This document shows, one piece after another, positions 7,101 through 14,619 of a stretch of 14,949 nucleotides of DNA (positions are counted from its first letter, which is position 1; the number at the start of each line of letters is the position of its first letter). The position numbers and the translations under genes are program-made. The notes under the pieces were generated by a model that saw only the letters and a list, made by a program, of their open reading frames with translations, was not told the origin of the DNA and ran no database searches. The stretch is from positions 1 to 14,949 of the forward strand of contig CAJQNH010000020.1 of assembly GCA_905479615.1 (NCBI GenBank), read 5' to 3'. The DNA is from an uncultured Eudoraea sp. (GTDB lineage: Bacteria; Bacteroidota; Bacteroidia; Flavobacteriales; Flavobacteriaceae).

Positions 7101-7595
7101 TTAAGGATTAAGTATGGTTCTTAGTTTATTTTTAACACGGTTCATTTTCACTCTGGCATTTACCTCACTGATTCCCAGTGTCTCAGAAATTTCGCTGTAA
7201 TCTTTGTCTTCCAGGTAAAGAAATACTAATGCTTTGTCAATATCTCCCAGCTGCCTAACTGCTTTATACATTAACTGAAGTTGTTGTTCCTCGGTGGCAT
7301 CATATTCGTCTGTTTTAATTCTAAAAATAACTGAATCAAAATCCTGTGTTTTAATACTTTTTTTAGATTTCCTATAGATCGTTATTGCTGTATTTAACGC
7401 TACTCTGTACATCCATGTACTGAATTTAGAATCTCCTCTGAATTTCGGGTATGCTTTCCATAACTGTATGGTTATTTCCTGGAAAAGATCGTTATGAGCA
7501 TCCCTGTTTGTTGTGTATAAACTACATACCTTGTGAACAATGTTTTGATTGTTCTCAAGTTCCGTAACAAATTTGTGCTCCAGTTCTTTGTTCAC
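7101..7595 (-). CDS. ECF-type sigma-70 family RNA polymerase sigma factor
   Basis: A 164-residue two-domain (sigma2 plus sigma4) factor of extracytoplasmic-function size. The region 2 segment DLFQEITIQLWKAYPKFRG, followed by FSTWMYRVALNTAI and IYRK (about residues 36-76), binds core polymerase and the -10 element. The C-terminal region 4 helix-turn-helix runs from DYSEISETLGISEVNARVKM to VKNKLR (about 132-160). The start codon is GTG at 7595. There is no in-frame ATG between it and the upstream stop, and family alignment from memory needs these residues. A full -7 motif lies 74 bases upstream. It is co-directional with, and 4 bases from, the four-helix membrane protein. Regulon unknown. Confidence 0.92.
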   Translation of the reverse strand: MNKELEHKFVTELENNQNIVHKVCSLYTTNRDAHNDLFQEITIQLWKAYPKFRGDSKFSTWMYRVALNTAITIYRKSKKSIKTQDFDSVIFRIKTDEYDATEEQQLQLMYKAVRQLGDIDKALVFLYLEDKDYSEISETLGISEVNARVKMNRVKNKLRTILNP

Positions 7596-7669
7596 GCTTT
7601 GGGTTGGTAGTGAATTATCTATTAGTAGTTTTTATTGCCGGATTGTTACATGATCTCTCATTAAAAAAT

Positions 7670-7678
7670 GCAAACATA
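7670..7678 (-). promoter_or_regulatory. Probable -7 promoter element of the sigma factor operon
   Basis: The minus strand reads TATGTTTGC, a full match to TAnnTTTGC, 74 bases before the GTG start. A TTTC lies 16 bases upstream as a poor -33. The match to the housekeeping consensus suggests basal expression by the primary sigma factor; autoregulation cannot be judged from this. Confidence 0.45.
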
Positions 7679-7729
7679 TTTTTTATGACCATGTGAAACC
7701 TTTATTTTGCAACATTAGATATGAGTTAG

Positions 7730-9157
7730 TTATTTTCTATAGTCCAGAGCGGGTGGCCTGTCTCCTAATATTGGGATATAAACAAAATCTGCACCTCTCC
7801 GTTCTGAAAATTCAGCTTTCGCCTGATTAATTACATTCTGATCGGCCAGCAGATCTATAGCAGTTAGTGTCAGAGTTTTTGCCGCGACCATCATTCCTTT
7901 TTTACCAATTGTTGTCCCACCTGCGGCTACGGCCTGCCAACTATGAGCCGGAGTTCCGGGAACCCAGGTTGCAGCACCCATACCCGCTGTAGGTACAGTA
8001 AAACTTACATCACCTACATCTGTCGAGCCTGAAGACTCGCCAACGGTATTGTATGGTTGAATGTTTTTAGCAATTTCTAAATCAGCTTTGTCATACCCCA
8101 TAGTTTTTGCAATCTTATCTGCAAATACTATTTCCTCTGGTGTATAGCTAATCCCCTGGACCTTTGTAAGATTGTCGTACATTAATTTTTGTAATGTCAA
8201 ATTTGGCAATAGTTCATGGGTACCTCCAATTAATTCATAATCGGTAGTTGTTCCGGTACCCAATGCGGCTCCCTCCGAGGCCTTGACTATTCGATCAAAA
8301 ATAGTAAGCACTACATCCCTTTTGTCATGTCGGGCATAATAATATACCTCTGCAAAATCAGGCACAACATTAGGTGCTTTGCCACCACTTGTAATTACGT
8401 AGTGAATTCTCGCCTCTTCCGGAATGTGTTCTCTCATCATATTTACCATCATGTTCATGGCCTCCACCCCATCCAGGGCAGAACGCCCTTTTTCAGGAGA
8501 ACCCGCTGCATGAGCAGAAATCCCATAAAATCTAAACTTAGCAGATTTGTTTGCTAGTGCTGCTCCTGCATTTGCCTCATTTTCGGCACCCGGATGCCAA
8601 TGTAATGCTACGTCTACATCGCTAAATAATCCATCCCGGACCATATATACTTTACCTGAACCGCCTTCCTCTGCCGGACAGCCATAAAATCGGATAGTTC
8701 CTTTTGTATTGCTGGCAATCATCCAGTCTTTAACTGCAATTGCAGCCGCTGCTGAAGCAGTTCCAAAAAGATGGTGACCACATCCATGGCCGGCCTCTTT
8801 ATCTGCTGTTTTTCTCTCAGGAACTGCCTTTTGAGACAAGCCCGGAAGTGCGTCATATTCACCTAAGATGGCGATTATTGGTCCACCGCTGCCATATTCA
8901 GCTATAAATGCGGTTGGAATACCTGCGACACCTTTTTTTATCGTAAAACCCTCATCACTCATTGTTTTTTGCAGCAGAGCGGAACTCTTTTCTTCCAGGT
9001 ATCCCATTTCTGCAAATTCCCAAATAGTCTGCGCTATATCTCCATAAGCTTCAGATTTCTTATTTAATTCCTTGAGGACTTCTTCTTTGGTATCTTGTGC
9101 CATAAGAGAATTGGTGCAAAACACAATTAATGCAGCAAGAAATACTAATTTTCGCAT
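7730..9157 (-). CDS. Exported M20D amidohydrolase, AbgB-like
   Basis: A 475-residue zinc amidohydrolase of the M20D family, closest in type to p-aminobenzoyl-glutamate hydrolase subunit B (AbgB) and related amidohydrolases. Signal peptide MRKLVFLAALIVFCTNSLMA is probably cleaved before QD at residue 21, so it acts in the periplasm or outside. Catalytic-domain motifs: GEYDALPG (99-106), AGHGCGHHLFG with ligands C126 and H128, PAEEGGSGK with E163 and E164, HWHPG with H188, and H405 in GTPAHSW. The dimerisation (lid) domain contains SAHAAGSPEKGRSALDG (214-230). The typical substrate class is N-acyl or N-aroyl amino acids; exact substrate unknown. Family and activity class are secure. It stands alone between the sigma factor unit and xerD. 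Confidence 0.92.
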   Translation of the reverse strand: MRKLVFLAALIVFCTNSLMAQDTKEEVLKELNKKSEAYGDIAQTIWEFAEMGYLEEKSSALLQKTMSDEGFTIKKGVAGIPTAFIAEYGSGGPIIAILGEYDALPGLSQKAVPERKTADKEAGHGCGHHLFGTASAAAAIAVKDWMIASNTKGTIRFYGCPAEEGGSGKVYMVRDGLFSDVDVALHWHPGAENEANAGAALANKSAKFRFYGISAHAAGSPEKGRSALDGVEAMNMMVNMMREHIPEEARIHYVITSGGKAPNVVPDFAEVYYYARHDKRDVVLTIFDRIVKASEGAALGTGTTTDYELIGGTHELLPNLTLQKLMYDNLTKVQGISYTPEEIVFADKIAKTMGYDKADLEIAKNIQPYNTVGESSGSTDVGDVSFTVPTAGMGAATWVPGTPAHSWQAVAAGGTTIGKKGMMVAAKTLTLTAIDLLADQNVINQAKAEFSERRGADFVYIPILGDRPPALDYRK

Positions 9158-9258
9158 GATCTAAATTTTAATTTTCGAGATAAATATAATCAAACGCAAA
9201 ACTTCTGAGGTAATCGTGCTAAGAAATCATCAGATATTATAATTTAAAGATCCTATTC

Positions 9259-9289
9259 TAAAAGTATTAGCTTATTAATCTGAAACAAA
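9259..9289 (-). promoter_or_regulatory. Candidate promoter of the M20D amidohydrolase gene
   Basis: On the minus strand TTTG (9286-9289) is followed after 19 bases by TACTTTTA (9259-9266), which matches TAnnTTTG except for the last base. The 19-base spacing is as expected for the Bacteroidota primary sigma factor. It leaves a leader of about 95 bases to the start codon at 9157. Confidence 0.4.
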
Positions 9290-9347
9290 TGGGCTGCTTC
9301 ATTTACAGATTTAAAACCATTGATTTGAAGGAAAAAAAAGCAGGTAA

Positions 9348-10247
9348 CTAATTTTGTCTTGGATGAAATCTATTCACCACTTCAGCCAGATGTGTTCTGT
9401 CTAAATGCATATATACTTCCGTAGTTGTAATACTTTCATGGCCCAACATTTGCTGGATAGCGCGTAAGTCGGCCCCATTTTCCAATAAATGGGTAGCAAA
9501 TGAATGTCTGAAAGTATGCGGACTTATACTTTTTGCAAGATCAATTTTGATAGCTAGTTGTTTGATGATTGTAAAAAGCATAGCCCGGGAAAGTTTCCTT
9601 CCTCTTCGGTTGAGAAATAAAATATCTTCAAATCCTTTCTGAATTTTTTGATGACTGCGAACCTGTTTGTGGTAGATATTGATATATTTTTTATTTACAT
9701 CACTTATTGGAACAAAGCGCTGCTTATCTCCCTTTCCGGTCACTTTAATAAAATCTTCTTCAAAAAATAGATCTGATATCCTGAGTCCTGTCAATTCTGA
9801 TACCCTAAGTCCGCAACCATATAATGTCTCCAACATAGCTCGGTTACGTTCTCCTTCAGGTTTAGATAAATCAATAGCTTTGATAAGACTGTTTATTTCC
9901 TCTGTAGAAAGTGTATCCGGGAGTTTTCGACCTATTTTTGGGGATTCTATTAAATCTAGTGGAGTATCTTTTCGGTAATCCTCAAAAACTAAATAATTAA
10001 AAAAACTTTTGAGTCCGGAAATTATGCGGGCCTGAGATCTTGGACCTACCTCTTTAGCCACTTCATATATAAAAAGTTGCAAGGTTTCACGATCCAGAGA
10101 TATAGGGGTTTTATCTATTTCATTATTTTTCAGGAATAATTTTAGTTTTTCAACATCCCTAATATAATTGCTAATGGAATTGCCCGCCAGACCTCTCTCT
10201 ATCTTTAAATAGTATTCAAAGTCTGTTATGGCCTGATTCCAATTCAT
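9348..10247 (-). CDS. xerD: Tyrosine recombinase XerD
   Basis: A 299-residue site-specific recombinase that resolves chromosome dimers at dif together with XerC. It has an N-terminal SAM-like core-binding domain (about residues 1-90) and a C-terminal catalytic domain. All six active-site residues are present: R148 (in GCGLRVSEL), K172 (in TGKGDK), H244 and R247 (in HTFRHSFATHLL), H270 (in MLGHESITTTEVY) and nucleophile Y279. These numbers coincide exactly with those of E. coli XerD. The intact length, the lack of attachment sites nearby and the housekeeping neighbours argue against a phage or integron integrase. It is divergent from aroQ with 204 bases between them. A TATCTTTA sequence just before the start is too close for a normal leader. 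Confidence 0.95.
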   Translation of the reverse strand: MNWNQAITDFEYYLKIERGLAGNSISNYIRDVEKLKLFLKNNEIDKTPISLDRETLQLFIYEVAKEVGPRSQARIISGLKSFFNYLVFEDYRKDTPLDLIESPKIGRKLPDTLSTEEINSLIKAIDLSKPEGERNRAMLETLYGCGLRVSELTGLRISDLFFEEDFIKVTGKGDKQRFVPISDVNKKYINIYHKQVRSHQKIQKGFEDILFLNRRGRKLSRAMLFTIIKQLAIKIDLAKSISPHTFRHSFATHLLENGADLRAIQQMLGHESITTTEVYMHLDRTHLAEVVNRFHPRQN

Positions 10248-10451
10248 ACTATAAAGATATTGCTTGTTTCTCTTAATTTTATGTTTCGAGTTTTTTTATC
10301 CCCTTAATTCCGTTTTACATCTTATAAAAGACGTAGTTTAACCAGTTTTATATAACTATGAAATACCCGATAAACAGGCTAATTTATTATTAAAAACGAA
10401 GGGTACTTCAAGCGCTTTTTTTGCACTATACATTTTATTACTTTTAACCTC

Positions 10452-10862
10452 ATGAAAATTATAATTATTAACGGGCCTAATCTAAACCTTCTGGGGAAAA
10501 GAGAACCCGAAGTATATGGCGGTAAAACCTTTGATTCCTACTTTGCAGAACTTCAGTCAAAATTTAGTGAACTACAGCTGGAATATTATCAGTCCAATAT
10601 AGAAGGTGAGCTCATAGATAAAATACAGGAAGTTGGTTTTTCCTATGACGGGATTGTGCTTAATGCCGCTGCCTATACCCATACTTCTGTGGGTTTGGGG
10701 GATGTTGTAAAAGCAATCAATACTCCGGTGGTTGAAGTTCATATCTCCAATACGCACAAACGCGAGGATTTTAGACATGTTTCCTATATTTCTTCTGGTG
10801 CTAAAGGGGTTATTCTAGGTTTTGGATTGAAAAGTTATGAACTGGCAATCCGAAGTTTTTAA
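10452..10862 (+). CDS. aroQ: Type II 3-dehydroquinate dehydratase
   Basis: A 136-residue dodecamer-forming type II dehydroquinase, the third step of the shikimate pathway (3-dehydroquinate to 3-dehydroshikimate). Motifs: INGPNLNLLGKREPEVYG (6-23), containing the flexible-lid arginine R17 and catalytic Y22; LNAAAYTHTSV (70-80), with substrate-binding N71; EVHISN (95-100), with catalytic H97; and R108 in the FRHVSYIS segment. Slightly shorter than the usual 140-150 residues, but the family core appears complete. The stop overlaps by 4 bases (TTAA) with that of the convergent DUF3817 gene. I could not place a confident promoter in the AT-rich gap upstream. Confidence 0.96.
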   Translation: MKIIIINGPNLNLLGKREPEVYGGKTFDSYFAELQSKFSELQLEYYQSNIEGELIDKIQEVGFSYDGIVLNAAAYTHTSVGLGDVVKAINTPVVEVHISNTHKREDFRHVSYISSGAKGVILGFGLKSYELAIRSF

Positions 10863-11146
10863 AGAGCTGAAAGAGGTTTAAGATATTTCTCTTCCATATA
10901 GAAAGTACCAAAAGGCAGGAGAGAGGCCAATACAAGCATAATTATTTTTTTAGGGGCTATTTTGCTTTCCATAGAAAAGATCAGACCAAAAATCATATAG
11001 GCAATAAATAGAAAACCGTGTACATACCCAATGTATATATTAGGTTCTGTAATGTTTGCCCAATATTTCAAGGGCATACTAAAACTAAATAAAAGCAAAT
11101 AAGAAATACCTTCCAGAATGGCACTAATTCGAAATGTTTTAAGCAT
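10859..11146 (-). CDS. DUF3817 small membrane protein
   Basis: A 95-residue membrane protein with three hydrophobic segments, carrying DUF3817 features: FRISAILEGISYLLL at the N-terminus, a central GYVHGFLFIAYMIFG with the conserved glycine-histidine, and a C-terminal LLPFGTFYMEEKYL. The frame can open one codon earlier at a TTG (11147-11149), but I chose the ATG at 11146, which begins MLKTFRIS. The gene starts 22 bases after the lpdA stop and is probably read from the lpdA transcript. Function not established; the family is often encoded next to unrelated housekeeping genes. Confidence 0.82.
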   Translation of the reverse strand: MLKTFRISAILEGISYLLLFSFSMPLKYWANITEPNIYIGYVHGFLFIAYMIFGLIFSMESKIAPKKIIMLVLASLLPFGTFYMEEKYLKPLSAL

Positions 11147-11168
11147 CAAAATCTAATGGTTTTCAGTA

Positions 11169-12560
11169 TTATAGGTGTATAACTTCGCCATAGGCTTCTG
11201 CGACCGCTTCCATTACTGCTTCACTCATTGTAGGGTGCGGATGAACAGCCTTCAGGATTTCATGACCAGTTGTTTCTAATTTACGTGCAACCACGGCCTC
11301 TGCAATCATATCTGTTACACCGGCGCCTATCATATGACAGCCTAACCATTCCCCATATTTTGCATCAAAAATCACTTTTACAAAACCATCGGCATTTCCT
11401 GAAGCTTTTGCCTTACCACTAGCAGAGAAAGGAAATTTACCAATTTTAAGTTCATAGCCTTTTTCTATTGCTTGTTTTTCTGTGAGTCCTACAGACGCAA
11501 TTTCCGGCATACAGTAGGTACAACCGGGAATATTGCCATAATCCAAAGGTTCAACATGCATTCCCGCTATTTTTTCTACACAAAGAATACCTTCGGCAGA
11601 AGCAACATGTGCCAGGGCTTGCCCGGCGGTAACATCACCAATAGCATAATAACCCGGGATATTGGTTACATAGAAATCGTTTACAAGAATTTTATCTCTA
11701 TCGGTAGCGATACCTACTTCTTCCAGACCAATATTTTCAATATTTGATTTAATGCCCACTGCAGAAAGTACTATGTCGGCTTCCAGAATTTCTTCTCCTT
11801 TGAGCGTTTTCACGGTAGCTTTAACTCCTTCCCCGGTTGTGTCAACATGAGTAACTTCGGATGACGTTTTAATTGTGACTCCAGCTTTCTTGAAACTGCG
11901 TTCAAGCTGTTTCGAAACCTCTTCGTCTTCTACGGGAACAATGTTTGGTAAAAATTCAACTACCGTTACCTCGGTACCCATAGCATTGTAGAAATAAGCA
12001 AATTCAATTCCTATGGCGCCACTTCCCACAACTATCATTTTCTTGGGTTGTTTCTCTAATGTCATTGCCTTGCGGTAACCAATAATTTTTTTCCCATCCT
12101 GAGGTAAAGCGGGTAGCTCCCTGCTTCTGGCTCCTGTAGCAATAATTATATGTTCTGCACTATACTCTGTATCATTACCCTCCGTATCTGTAACAACTAC
12201 CTTTTTTCCGGGTGCCAATTTCCCAAAACCATTAATAACTTCAATCTTATTCTTCTTCATAAGAAATTGAACCCCTTTGCTCATTCCATCAGCTACATTT
12301 CTACTTCGTTTTACAACTGCATCAAAATCTTTATCCACACCATCTGCTTTTAGCCCGTAATCTGCGGCATGTTGTAAATATTCAAATACCTGGGCCGATT
12401 TTAACAGGGCTTTGGTAGGAATACATCCCCAATTTAAACATACACCACCCAGATTCTCTTTTTCTACAATAGCAGTTTTAAATCCAAGTTGTGATGCTCT
12501 TATTGCGGTAACATAACCTCCAGGTCCACTCCCTAAAACAATAATATCGAATTTGCCCAT
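11169..12560 (-). CDS. lpdA: Dihydrolipoyl dehydrogenase (E3)
   Basis: A 463-residue FAD-dependent pyridine nucleotide-disulfide oxidoreductase that reoxidises dihydrolipoamide on E2 subunits of the pyruvate, 2-oxoglutarate and branched-chain complexes, or the glycine cleavage H protein, with NAD+. The FAD-binding motif GSGPGG (10-15), redox-active disulfide GGVCLNWGCIPTK (C41 and C46), NAD-binding GSGAIG motif, second FAD motif AIGDV and C-terminal base motif HPHPTMSE (H442, E447) are all present. No E1 or E2 genes are adjacent, so it is probably a shared E3. It has its own promoter and likely carries the DUF3817 gene in the same transcript. Confidence 0.96.
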   Translation of the reverse strand: MGKFDIIVLGSGPGGYVTAIRASQLGFKTAIVEKENLGGVCLNWGCIPTKALLKSAQVFEYLQHAADYGLKADGVDKDFDAVVKRSRNVADGMSKGVQFLMKKNKIEVINGFGKLAPGKKVVVTDTEGNDTEYSAEHIIIATGARSRELPALPQDGKKIIGYRKAMTLEKQPKKMIVVGSGAIGIEFAYFYNAMGTEVTVVEFLPNIVPVEDEEVSKQLERSFKKAGVTIKTSSEVTHVDTTGEGVKATVKTLKGEEILEADIVLSAVGIKSNIENIGLEEVGIATDRDKILVNDFYVTNIPGYYAIGDVTAGQALAHVASAEGILCVEKIAGMHVEPLDYGNIPGCTYCMPEIASVGLTEKQAIEKGYELKIGKFPFSASGKAKASGNADGFVKVIFDAKYGEWLGCHMIGAGVTDMIAEAVVARKLETTGHEILKAVHPHPTMSEAVMEAVAEAYGEVIHL

Positions 12561-12594
12561 TCCAGTATTTTTTGTGATTCAGATTTATGAGGTC

Positions 12595-12603
12595 GCAAAG
12601 TTA
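12595..12603 (-). promoter_or_regulatory. Probable -7 promoter element of lpdA
   Basis: The minus strand reads TAACTTTGC, a full match to TAnnTTTGC, ending 34 bases before the lpdA start codon in an otherwise uncommitted 87-base gap. The upstream -33 TTTG is weak (GTTTA at about 22 bases). This is the clearest element of its kind in the window. Confidence 0.55.
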
Positions 12604-12647
12604 CAAAACCAAATTGAAAGCTTTTAAACTTCGTTAAGAATCTTAAA

Positions 12648-13175
12648 TTAATCCTTGAATTTTGCTTTGTTAAATGCTTTTGATTGACCTTTAGGAATGG
12701 AAAGTGACACCCAGTTTTCACCCTTAATTGTCTTACCAAGTACTACTATTTGACCAATATGATAGGCATAATGGGCTAACTGCCTGTTTAAGGCCTGAGT
12801 AAGCGTATGAGGTTCGTTTCTTATTCTGATTTTATTTTCAAAATTCTCCGGATTTATTTGTTGGATGGCATCAAAAAAGCAATTCCAACCTGTTTCCCAG
12901 GCAACAAGCATTTCCTTTTTTGTTTTGTATGAGGCCACAAATTCTGAGTCCCTGTTTCTCCACATTTTTTCTCCATCTTCGGTGAGAAAGTTAGTCCACC
13001 TGCTAAGCATATTCCCTGATAAATGTTTTACTACAACTGCTATGCTGTTACCGCTATTATCATATTTCCAGTGAATGTCTGAATCATCTAGCTGAACAAA
13101 GGTTTTGTCGCCAAGGGATTTATAGCGATTGCTTTCAAATAATATACTTTTGATATAATCTGCCTGTAAATTCAT
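12648..13175 (-). CDS. DinB-like / DUF1572 family protein
   Basis: A 175-residue protein of the DinB/YfiT four-helix-bundle superfamily, DUF1572 type. The probable metal-binding histidine triad is H51 (in KHLSGNM), H135 and H139 (in LAHYAYHIGQIV). That last motif and the W60/W72 aromatic residues are typical of the group. Superfamily members include metal-dependent thiol transferases (bacillithiol or mycothiol transferases), but many have no known activity, so only a metal-binding protein is supported here. It lies 53 bases downstream of msrB on the same strand, with a plausible promoter of its own overlapping the msrB 3' end. Confidence 0.82.
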   Translation of the reverse strand: MNLQADYIKSILFESNRYKSLGDKTFVQLDDSDIHWKYDNSGNSIAVVVKHLSGNMLSRWTNFLTEDGEKMWRNRDSEFVASYKTKKEMLVAWETGWNCFFDAIQQINPENFENKIRIRNEPHTLTQALNRQLAHYAYHIGQIVVLGKTIKGENWVSLSIPKGQSKAFNKAKFKD

Positions 13176-13216
13176 ATTCTACTTTACCCGGATCAAAACC
13201 TAAAATAGTTGTATTT

Positions 13217-13249
13217 AAAAGATAGTGGCTATTGCGCTTCAGGCACAAA
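13217..13249 (-). promoter_or_regulatory. Candidate promoter of the DinB-like gene, overlapping the msrB 3' end
   Basis: On the minus strand TTTG (13246-13249, inside the last msrB codons) is followed after 21 bases by TATCTTTT (13217-13224), close to TAnnTTTG. A leader of about 35 bases would follow to the start at 13175. Confidence 0.4.
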
Positions 13250-13729
13250 CTGTAGCGAAGCTCCGTTGACACAATGTCTCAGTCCTGTGGTTTCCCGGGG
13301 ACCGTCCTCAAAGACATGGCCAAGGTGGCCGCCACAAACTGCACAATGCTCTTCAGTTCTTTTATATCCAATTTTGTAATCTACATCAAAGGCAACGTTT
13401 CCCTCAATTTCTCTGTCGAAACTTGGCCAGCCTGTACCCGAATCAAATTTGTATTCACTGTTAAATAAAGGGGTTCCGCAGCCCGCACATACATATATCC
13501 CTGCCATTTTATTTTTTAATAACTCACTGGATCCGGGATTTTCAGTACCGGCTTTTCTGAGAACATAAAATTGCATGTCCGTAAGTTCTTTACGCCATTC
13601 TTCTTCAGATTTAACCACTTTAAATGTCTCTGTTTGTTCTTCCTCTTTTTCAGTTACCGCTTCTTTTTCCTGCGAAACCCCTTTGCATCCCATGGAAATC
13701 AACAGGATAATGCACACATACTTTTTCAT
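13229..13729 (-). CDS. msrB: Exported peptide-methionine (R)-S-oxide reductase
   Basis: A 166-residue MsrB that reduces methionine R-sulfoxide in oxidised proteins. The N-terminus MKKYVCIILLISMGCKG resembles a lipoprotein signal with acylation at C15 (the -3 to -1 residues are not ideal), followed by a Glu/Lys-rich linker (20-40), so it probably acts on the periplasmic side. The MsrB domain from about residue 42 has zinc ligands C81 and C84 (CAGC) and C129 and C132 (CAVC), GTGWPSF (98-104), GGHLGHVFEDGP (133-144) and the catalytic cysteine C153 in RHCVN. No MsrA domain is fused or adjacent. It has a full -7 promoter motif 52 bases upstream. Confidence 0.94.
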   Translation of the reverse strand: MKKYVCIILLISMGCKGVSQEKEAVTEKEEEQTETFKVVKSEEEWRKELTDMQFYVLRKAGTENPGSSELLKNKMAGIYVCAGCGTPLFNSEYKFDSGTGWPSFDREIEGNVAFDVDYKIGYKRTEEHCAVCGGHLGHVFEDGPRETTGLRHCVNGASLQFVPEAQ

Positions 13730-13781
13730 ACTAGTTTTTTTCTTTTTCTATTTTTTTGACGGTTTTGAACTCAAAACCTTT

Positions 13782-13789
13782 CAAAGTTA
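13782..13789 (-). promoter_or_regulatory. Probable -7 promoter element of msrB
   Basis: The minus strand reads TAACTTTG, a full match to TAnnTTTG, 52 bases before the msrB start. It sits between the start codon and the terminator of the upstream lipoprotein gene, as an independent promoter should. Confidence 0.5.
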
Positions 13790-13802
13790 AGGATAACTTC
13801 AT

Positions 13803-13838
13803 AAAAAAATCCCTGCATTGATATTGCAGGGATAGTTT
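13803..13838 (-). terminator. Intrinsic terminator of the collagen-like lipoprotein gene, possibly bidirectional
   Basis: A perfect 9-base-pair stem (ATCCCTGCA at 13809-13817 with TGCAGGGAT at 13825-13833) encloses a 7-base loop. Seven A bases at 13803-13809 give a U-tract on the minus-strand transcript, and a T-run begins two bases after the stem on the plus strand. It starts 22 bases after the lipoprotein stop and insulates msrB from readthrough. Confidence 0.85.
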
Positions 13839-13859
13839 TTCTTTAATTTATAGATACTA

Positions 13860-14414
13860 CTAGAGTTGAATTCTGTTAATATCTATTTCCCTTATGTTTA
13901 AACTGCTCATAACTGCCTCAATATTGGAAGTATCCATTTTTGAGGATTGGGCAAATTCAGCTGGTACAATAGCTATTCTAAACACCTGGTTATCTGTATC
14001 TCCCGGGGTAAGGGTTCCAAGGTCAAAATCTGATTCTAAAAAGACACTTACATCCAGAAAAGTAAAGTCATAATTATATTGGAGCAAACCCTGATCTAAA
14101 ATACGGGTTTGAGGTAATAACCGCCAGATATCAAGGGGTTCTCCGTTACCATCTTCCGCAACATCCCATAAAATGTAAACTAGTACAACATCAGATTCGA
14201 AAACCTCAACTGTCTGTGGGAATTCATAAAATAGAGAATAGCCATTTCCGGCATTAAAAGTACCTTCAATCTCAAGGACCTGGCCCAAAATATTAATCCC
14301 ATCTGCGCCGTCTATCCCATCAAAACCTGGAGGTCCGGGAGGTCCTGTCGGGCCTTCGCAGGACAAAATAATTAAAGTTAAAAATGCGCCAAATAGTAGT
14401 GTAATATTTTTCAT
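13860..14414 (-). CDS. Lipoprotein with a short collagen-like (Gly-X-Y) stretch
   Basis: A 184-residue predicted lipoprotein: signal MKNITLLFGAFLTLIILSC with lipidation at C19. Immediately after the cysteine are seven consecutive Gly-X-Y triplets (G21 to N41: GPT, GPP, GPP, GFD, GID, GAD, GIN), a collagen-like repeat too short to be sure of a stable triple helix but suited to forming a trimeric stalk. The rest (42-184) is acidic and beta-rich, with no domain I recognise. Similar small collagen-repeat lipoproteins are known in Bacteroidota, with no established function. It ends in a strong terminator, starts 205 bases from the divergent glgE-like gene and is probably monocistronic. Confidence 0.78.
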   Translation of the reverse strand: MKNITLLFGAFLTLIILSCEGPTGPPGPPGFDGIDGADGINILGQVLEIEGTFNAGNGYSLFYEFPQTVEVFESDVVLVYILWDVAEDGNGEPLDIWRLLPQTRILDQGLLQYNYDFTFLDVSVFLESDFDLGTLTPGDTDNQVFRIAIVPAEFAQSSKMDTSNIEAVMSSLNIREIDINRIQL

Positions 14415-14568
14415 AATAGTAAATGTTTATTGATTAATATTTTTAGTCTGTCTTTTTAATTCTTTAAAATTTTACATATTGTCTTAACCCAGAAACAAAA
14501 AGCGTTCCAAAAAATAGATTATACTAAAGGATTATCTTGTAATTCAGCAAAAATTGAGGCTTTAGGGT

Positions 14569-14597
14569 ATTGTATTTCAGATATTTTCCTATTTTTA
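14569..14597 (+). promoter_or_regulatory. Weak candidate promoter of the GlgE-type gene
   Basis: ATTG (14569-14572) is followed after 17 bases by TATTTTTA (14590-14597), which resembles TTTG-N17-23-TAnnTTTG with one mismatch in each half. It would leave a short leader before the ATG at 14620. AT-rich DNA makes chance matches likely. Confidence 0.25.
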
Positions 14598-14619
14598 ACA
14601 AAAACCCAACTAACTAATT

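Noticed and set aside
9290..9343. Tiny plus-strand frame starting MGCFIYRFKTID upstream of xerD's 3' end
   Set aside because: Only 17 codons, with no conserved feature and no initiation signal; consistent with chance in an intergenic region.
9348..10247. Tyrosine recombinase as a sign of an integrated mobile element or integron
   Set aside because: Length and all six catalytic residue numbers match E. coli XerD, neighbours are housekeeping genes, and no att-like repeats, cassette array or other mobile genes are present.
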